Positions 59,799-64,000 of a stretch of DNA of 64,000 bases are shown here, one piece after another. A program made the position numbers and the translations under genes. The stretch lies in NCBI RefSeq assembly GCF_018332715.1, contig NZ_BOQP01000045.1, forward strand, positions 1 through 64,000, written 5' to 3'. Under the pieces are notes generated by a model, which saw nothing but the letters and a program-made list of their open reading frames with translations, did not search any database and had not been told where the DNA came from. Position 1 is the stretch's first letter. Every line of letters begins with the position of its first letter. The DNA is from Winogradskya consettensis (GTDB lineage Bacteria; Actinomycetota; Actinomycetes; Mycobacteriales; Micromonosporaceae).

Positions 59799-60557
59799 TC
59801 AGGGCCTGCTGAGGGCTCGCCGATGGCGGCCGGGGGTGGTACCCACGATCGCGGTGAAGGCGGCGATGAAGCCGCTCGGGTTGGCCCATCCGCACGCATG
59901 GGCGACGCGGGTCGTGTCGTGGCCCTCGGCGAGCAGGACGAGCGCGTGACAGATGCGCAGCTGGGTGCGCCACTCGTAGAACGTCATACCGAGTTCGTCG
60001 TGGAAGAGGCGGCTGAGCGTGCGGGCGCCGGCTCCGACGTCCCGGCCGAGCGCGGCCAGCGGGCTGGTGTCCGCGGGGTTGCTGTCCAGGATGCGAGCGA
60101 TTGCCCGCAACCGGTCGTCGCGTGGCTCGGGTAGGTGGGTGGGCTGTTCGTGCGCCTCGCGGAGCTCGTCGACCAGGACCCGGTGCAGGCGGGCGCGAGC
60201 ACCGGTGGTGAGGTGCCGGGTGCCGGTGAGGGTCAGCAGGACCTCGCGGGCGAGGCCGGAGGCCAGGAACACCGCCGGATGAGCGGGCTCGAGCTGGGCG
60301 AGCGAAGGTGGCAGGAAGACGATCCGCATGTCGGTGTCGCCGTGCGCGCGGTGGTGGTGTGTGGACCGGGCCGGGATCCAGGCGATCCGGTTGGCGGGAA
60401 CGATCCAGGTGCCGCGTTCGGTGTGCACTGAGAGGACGCCGCCGGCCGCGTACACCAGATGTCCGCGTGGGTGGGAGTGCGCCGGGCTGGTCGCACCGGA
60501 CGACCAGAGGTGCATGCCGCCGGACGGCCAGATCCGGGATTGGCGGGCCACGGGCAT
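59799..60557 (-). CDS. AraC-family regulator with cupin sensor
   Basis: 252 residues. An N-terminal cupin (SHPRGHLVYAAGGVLSVHTERGTWIVPANRIAWIPARSTHHH) precedes the AraC double HTH (GAGARTLSRLFHDELGMTFYEWRTQLRI; RVAHACGWANPSGFIAAFTAIVGTTPG). The cupin-AraC architecture usually controls an adjacent gene; here the divergent oxidoreductase is the likely target. Confidence 0.92.
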   Translation of the reverse strand: MPVARQSRIWPSGGMHLWSSGATSPAHSHPRGHLVYAAGGVLSVHTERGTWIVPANRIAWIPARSTHHHRAHGDTDMRIVFLPPSLAQLEPAHPAVFLASGLAREVLLTLTGTRHLTTGARARLHRVLVDELREAHEQPTHLPEPRDDRLRAIARILDSNPADTSPLAALGRDVGAGARTLSRLFHDELGMTFYEWRTQLRICHALVLLAEGHDTTRVAHACGWANPSGFIAAFTAIVGTTPGRHRRALSRP

Positions 60558-60612
60558 ACCTTGGCATTCTAACGGTGGGCGGCCGTAGGGCTGCGTGACG
60601 ACAGTTCAGGGC

Positions 60613-61596
60613 ATGACAACGACGATGCGAGCGGCGGTTTGCGTACGGGCGGGTGGCCCCGAGGTTCTGGAGATTCGTGACGTTCCGGTGCCGGCGGTAC
60701 GGGACGGCTGGAGCCTGGTGCGGGTGATGGGCGCGGGCCTCAATCGTTCGGAGTTGCGTACCCGTCAAGGGCATTCGCCGGGCGTGCGCTTCCCGCGGGT
60801 GCTGGGGATCGAATGCGTGGGCGTCGTGGTGGCCTCGACGGATCCCGCACTGCCGGAGGGCACGACCGTCGCGGCGGTGATGGGCGAGATGGGGCGGGAG
60901 TTCGACGGCGGTTATGCCGAGTACGTGCTGCTTCCCGACGCGCTGCTCATGCCGGTGACCACCACGCTTGCCTGGGAGGTGCTGGCGGCGCTGCCGGAGA
61001 CGTACCTGACCGCGCAGGGCGCCTTCGACGCGCTGGGGATCCGCCCGGGTGAGACGTTGCTGATCCGCGGCGGTACCTCGTCCGTCGGCCTGGCCGCCGC
61101 GTCGATCGCGCACGGCCACGGCGTGGAGATCGCGGCCACGACCCGCCGGCCCGAGAAGGCCGGGGCGCTGAGAGCGGCCGGCGTCGACCACGTCCTCCTT
61201 GATGACGGCGGGTCGCCGATCACCCCGTGGCCCGCCGGGCCGAGCCACGTGCTCGATCTCGTCGGGGCGAGCACGGTCGTCGACTCGCTGCGGCTGGTCC
61301 GCCGGGGTGGGACCGTCTGCGTGGCGGGCTCCCTCGGCGGATGGCTGATCCGGGACTTCGAGCCGATCGCGATGATCCCCTCCGGAACCCGGCTCACGGC
61401 CTTCCACAGCAACGACGCCAAGGGCAGCGCGGGTGCGGCGGTGCTCGAGCGGGTCGTCCGCGAGGTCGAGACCGGGGTCTACCAACCTCACGTCGACAGG
61501 GTCTTCGGCCTGGACGACATCGCCGCGGCCCACCAGTACATGGAGGACAACCGGGCCGCCGGCAAGGTCGTCATGCTGCCTCGGGGCACGTCCTGA
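60613..61596 (+). CDS. Zinc-independent alcohol dehydrogenase / quinone oxidoreductase (MDR)
   Basis: 327 residues from ATG 60613 (GTG 60595 possible). The MDR fold is shown by MRAAVCVRAGGPEVLEIRDVPVP, GAGLNRSELRTRQGHSPGVRFPRVLGIECVGVV, cofactor motif LLIRGGTSSVGLAAASIAHGHG and a C-terminal HQYMEDNRAAGKVVM. The catalytic-zinc Cys/His residues are not conserved, so it is quinone-oxidoreductase-like. Divergent from the AraC gene. Confidence 0.9.
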   Translation: MTTTMRAAVCVRAGGPEVLEIRDVPVPAVRDGWSLVRVMGAGLNRSELRTRQGHSPGVRFPRVLGIECVGVVVASTDPALPEGTTVAAVMGEMGREFDGGYAEYVLLPDALLMPVTTTLAWEVLAALPETYLTAQGAFDALGIRPGETLLIRGGTSSVGLAAASIAHGHGVEIAATTRRPEKAGALRAAGVDHVLLDDGGSPITPWPAGPSHVLDLVGASTVVDSLRLVRRGGTVCVAGSLGGWLIRDFEPIAMIPSGTRLTAFHSNDAKGSAGAAVLERVVREVETGVYQPHVDRVFGLDDIAAAHQYMEDNRAAGKVVMLPRGTS

Positions 61597-61608
61597 GCCA
61601 CACCACTG

Positions 61609-62559
61609 TCAGGGCCCGTAACGCTCGACCAGTGCGGTGCCGATCGCGGTCAGGTGGTCCCGCACACCCGCGGGGCCGGTGACCTCGAGCCATGCGACAA
61701 GTCCGGCGAGCTCGTGGGCGAGGGCGTACTCGCTGTGGCCGCGGATCACGACCTCGATGCGGCCGTCGGTCGTGGAGCCGCCCACCTCGAGCCGATCGCC
61801 GAGGATCATCCGGAGCGTGGCCAGCCCCTCGGGCGCGCACACCGCCTGCATCTCGAGAGGCGTCCGCCTGCGGTCGATCTCGTCGGCGATCTCGCGCCAG
61901 GTCAGGGCGAGATCGAAGTCCCCGGGCCGGTCCACGGGATCACCGGTCGGATCGGCGGACGTCACGCGGTCGATGCGGAAGGTCCGCCGGCCGGCCCCGG
62001 TGCCGGCGACGAGGTACCACGACGGACCCTTGGCGACGATGCCGAGCGGGTGGACGGTTCTCGCGGTCTCGGCGCCTGAGCTGTCGACGTAGCCGAGCCG
62101 CACCTGGACGCCGTGGATCACCGCGTCCTGGAGTTCGTCGAGGAAGCGCGGCTGCCGGGGCTCGACCCGGCTCGACCCCCATCGTGGTGGGTCCAGGACG
62201 AACGACGACGCTGCCGCCTCGGCGGATACCCGGAAGGGCTCCGGCAGGGCACGGACGAGTTTGCGCAGCGCCGCTTTCACGGCCGGCGTCGCCGCCGAGG
62301 CCGGGCCGGCGACCAGGAACAGGGCGCGGGCCTCGTTCGCGGTCAGCCCGGACAGGTCGGTGCGGGCGCCGCCCAGCAGCCGCCAGCCGCCGCCCCGGCC
62401 CTGCGTGGAGTACACCGGCACGCCGGCCATGGCCAGGGCGTCGAGGTCGCGGCGGGCGGTGCGCTCGGAGATCTCGAACTCCCGGGCGACCTCGGCGGCT
62501 GTCACCTGCCCGCGTTGCTGGAGCAGGAAGAGGATGGCCATCAGGCGGTCGGCTCGCAC
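61609..62559 (-). CDS. DeoR/YafY-type regulator with WYL domain
   Basis: 316 residues from GTG 62559. N-terminal HTH (RADRLMAILFLLQQRGQVTAAEVAREFEISERTARRDLDALAMAGVPVYSTQGRGGGWRLL), then a WYL domain (GYVDSSGAETARTVHPLGIVAKGPSWYLVAGTGAGRRTFRIDRV) and WCX tail. Divergent from an epoxide hydrolase gene that it probably regulates. The WYL domain may bind nucleotide or single-stranded DNA ligands. Confidence 0.92.
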   Translation of the reverse strand: MRADRLMAILFLLQQRGQVTAAEVAREFEISERTARRDLDALAMAGVPVYSTQGRGGGWRLLGGARTDLSGLTANEARALFLVAGPASAATPAVKAALRKLVRALPEPFRVSAEAAASSFVLDPPRWGSSRVEPRQPRFLDELQDAVIHGVQVRLGYVDSSGAETARTVHPLGIVAKGPSWYLVAGTGAGRRTFRIDRVTSADPTGDPVDRPGDFDLALTWREIADEIDRRRTPLEMQAVCAPEGLATLRMILGDRLEVGGSTTDGRIEVVIRGHSEYALAHELAGLVAWLEVTGPAGVRDHLTAIGTALVERYGP

Positions 62560-62622
62560 GCCGGCAATACTTCCCCGTAAACCGGTCACGGGATGACCGG
62601 TTCCGGTCGGCACGATGGCGCC

Positions 62623-63558
62623 ATGACCGATTTTCCCGAGCCCACCATCGTTCACGTCAACGGCGTCGAACTCGAAGTCTTCGAAGCGGGCCGGCACCAT
62701 GGGGGAAGGCCCATCGTGCTGTGTCACGGCTGGCCGGAGCACGCCTATTCCTGGCGCCATCAGATGCCTGCCCTCGCCGCGGCGGGCTACCACGTCATCG
62801 CCCCGAACCAGCGGGGGTACGGCAACTCGTCCCGGCCGGTCGACGTGACCGACTACGACATCGCTCACCTGTCGGGTGACCTCGTCGCACTCCTCGATCA
62901 CTTCGGCTACGAGGACGCCACCTTCGTCGGTCACGACTGGGGTGCCATGGTCGTCTGGGGGCTGACCCTGCTGCATCCCGATCGGGTGCGCAAAGTGATC
63001 AACCTGAGCCTGCCCTACCAGGAGCGCGGGGAGCGGCCCTGGATCGAGGTCATGGAGGAGATGCTGGGCGATGACTTCTACTTCGTCCACTTCAATCGGC
63101 AGCCGGGGGTCGCCGACGCCGTCCTGGACGCGAACACGTCCCGGTTCCTGCGCAACCTGTACCGCAAGAACGAACCGCCACAGCCGCCGGAGCCGGGAAT
63201 GATGATGATGAACCTTGCCACAGCGGAGAAGCCGCAGGGCGAGCCCGTGCTGAGCGACGGTGAGCTCGCTGTTCTCGTGGAGGCCTTCGAGGCGTCAGGA
63301 TTCACGGGTGGCATCAACTGGTACCGCAACCTCGACCGCAACTGGCGGCTGCTGGCGGCCGTGGACCCGATCATCCGGAAACCCGCGCTGATGATCTACG
63401 GCGACCGGGACATGATCCCGAGATCGGCAAGCCTGACGACGTTCGTGCCCGATGTGGACGTGGTCGTCCTGGACTGCGGTCACTGGATCCAGCAGGAAAT
63501 GCCGGAGGAAACCAGCCACACGATCCTCATGTGGCTGGACCGGCAGGACGCCGGCTAG
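62623..63558 (+). CDS. Epoxide hydrolase (alpha/beta fold)
   Basis: 311 residues. HGWPEHAYSWRHQMPALAAAGYHVIAPNQRGYGNS, nucleophile Asp in VGHDWGA, substrate tyrosines (one in GGINWYRN) and the His in DCGHWIQQEMPEE make it a soluble epoxide hydrolase. The CTAG at its end is shared with the stop of the convergent TetR gene. Divergent from a WYL regulator. Confidence 0.93.
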   Translation: MTDFPEPTIVHVNGVELEVFEAGRHHGGRPIVLCHGWPEHAYSWRHQMPALAAAGYHVIAPNQRGYGNSSRPVDVTDYDIAHLSGDLVALLDHFGYEDATFVGHDWGAMVVWGLTLLHPDRVRKVINLSLPYQERGERPWIEVMEEMLGDDFYFVHFNRQPGVADAVLDANTSRFLRNLYRKNEPPQPPEPGMMMMNLATAEKPQGEPVLSDGELAVLVEAFEASGFTGGINWYRNLDRNWRLLAAVDPIIRKPALMIYGDRDMIPRSASLTTFVPDVDVVVLDCGHWIQQEMPEETSHTILMWLDRQDAG

Positions 63559-64000
63559 GGCTTCGGATTGGATTGCCGGGCGCCGAATGCCCGGACGAAC
63601 GTGCGGACGCCGCCGGCGACGACGCGGCGGAGCCGGTCCGGGTCGACGTTGCGGGGGTCGGGCTGATCGTCGTTGGCGAGCAGGAGCGTGAGCGCGCCGA
63701 AGTGGAACGCCGCGGTCCGGCTGTCGTCGAGGTCGAGCAGGCCGGCGTCGGCGAAGCCGGCCAGGCGCGCGGCGAGGATCTGCACGACCGGTTCGGTGGC
63801 GACGTCGTCGGCGGGTTCGGGGGTCTGCCAGCGGCGCTGGTTAACGAGGGTCAGGACGCCGCCGTAGCCCTCCGAGCCCGTCATCATCGTCGCCAGGTCG
63901 CCCGCGAACCGGGTCAGTGCCTCCTCCAGCTGCGGCAGGGTCCGGATCCTCGCCGGGTCGAGGTGCTGGTCCAGCGTCTTCTCCACCGCCGCGGTCAGGG
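63555..64000 (-). CDS. TetR-family regulator, C-terminal part (5' end beyond window)
   Basis: At least 148 residues to the right edge; the frame is open past an internal GTG at 63986 (LTAAVEKTLDQHLDPARIRT). The helical C-terminal domain LARLAGFADAGLLDLDDSRTAAFHFGALTLLLANDD resembles TetR_C_33-type ligand domains. The DNA-binding part lies outside. Overlaps the epoxide hydrolase stop by 4 bp. Confidence 0.75.
   Translation of the reverse strand, partial: LTAAVEKTLDQHLDPARIRTLPQLEEALTRFAGDLATMMTGSEGYGGVLTLVNQRRWQTPEPADDVATEPVVQILAARLAGFADAGLLDLDDSRTAAFHFGALTLLLANDDQPDPRNVDPDRLRRVVAGGVRTFVRAFGARQSNPKP

Overview
Organism and general character. This is a gene-dense, very GC-rich window with many GTG starts, head-to-tail overlaps of the ATGA/GTGA type and long antisense shadow frames, as in filamentous Actinobacteria. 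An orphan chemoreceptor, a membrane Ser/Thr kinase, two tandem GGDEF-EAL proteins and many regulator/enzyme pairs fit a soil actinomycete of the Micromonosporaceae, possibly Actinoplanes-like. The genus is an inference. No rRNA, CRISPR array, complete IS, prophage or antibiotic assembly line was seen.

Layout. 1-1.16 kb: cut-off small gene, dead IS30-type transposase fragment, 46-bp tandem repeats. 1.16-12 kb: accessory metabolism in divergent regulator/enzyme pairs (TetR/SDR, LysR/SDR, TetR/NmrA-like) with visible operator candidates, a Ser/Thr kidase-type receptor gene coupled to an AraC regulator (the kinase), a striking 23-bp perfect dyad, and a DMT exporter. 12.0-20.3 kb: one plus-strand operon for the nitrilase/nitrogen-starvation cluster (Nit1C, MSMEG_0565-0572 / Sll0783-0787 type). 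20.3-27.8 kb: RraA-like protein, esterase/MarR pair, chemoreceptor, AAA+ ATPase, winged-helix glycosylase-like protein, hydrolase, VOC protein. 27.9-32.4 kb: a minus-strand macro domain - Hsp90-like - TPR operon. 33.3-37.9 kb: two tandem cyclic-di-GMP proteins. 37.9-45.5 kb: decayed sequence, AidB, secreted M4 protease, lipoprotein, gene remnants, TDT transporter/LysR pair. 45.7-56.5 kb: large secreted propeller protein, AraC/SDR, GNAT, NmrA/TetR, small membrane proteins, SDR/XRE. 56.6-58.5 kb: two head-to-head MarR fragments, a conserved actinobacterial protein and an odd tRNA-like tract. 58.5-64 kb: hypothetical proteins, AraC/oxidoreductase, WYL regulator/epoxide hydrolase, and a TetR gene running off the right edge.

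Most interesting. In the Nit1C operon the genes are chained by start/stop overlaps. Between the GNAT-AIR fusion gene and the nitrilase lie three tandem 89-bp units. Each encodes a complete 30-residue mini-ORF whose stop overlaps the next start (ATGA, ATGA, then GTGA into the nitrilase). The nitrilase is followed by a paralogue in which the Glu-Lys-Cys triad has become Asp-Lys-Asp, so it is probably a non-catalytic partner. The working model is a nitrogen-regulated nitrile or cyanide-nitrogen pathway (nitrilase, radical SAM enzyme, flavin oxidoreductase, amidohydrolase, acetyltransferase/AIR-synthase fusion, glycosyltransferase), with an added translational relay and a pseudo-enzyme. A second notable locus is the tract at 58.1-58.4 kb, where tRNA 3' halves precede tRNA 5' halves with perfectly matching acceptor arms, as in circularly permuted tRNA genes or a scrambled tRNA array.
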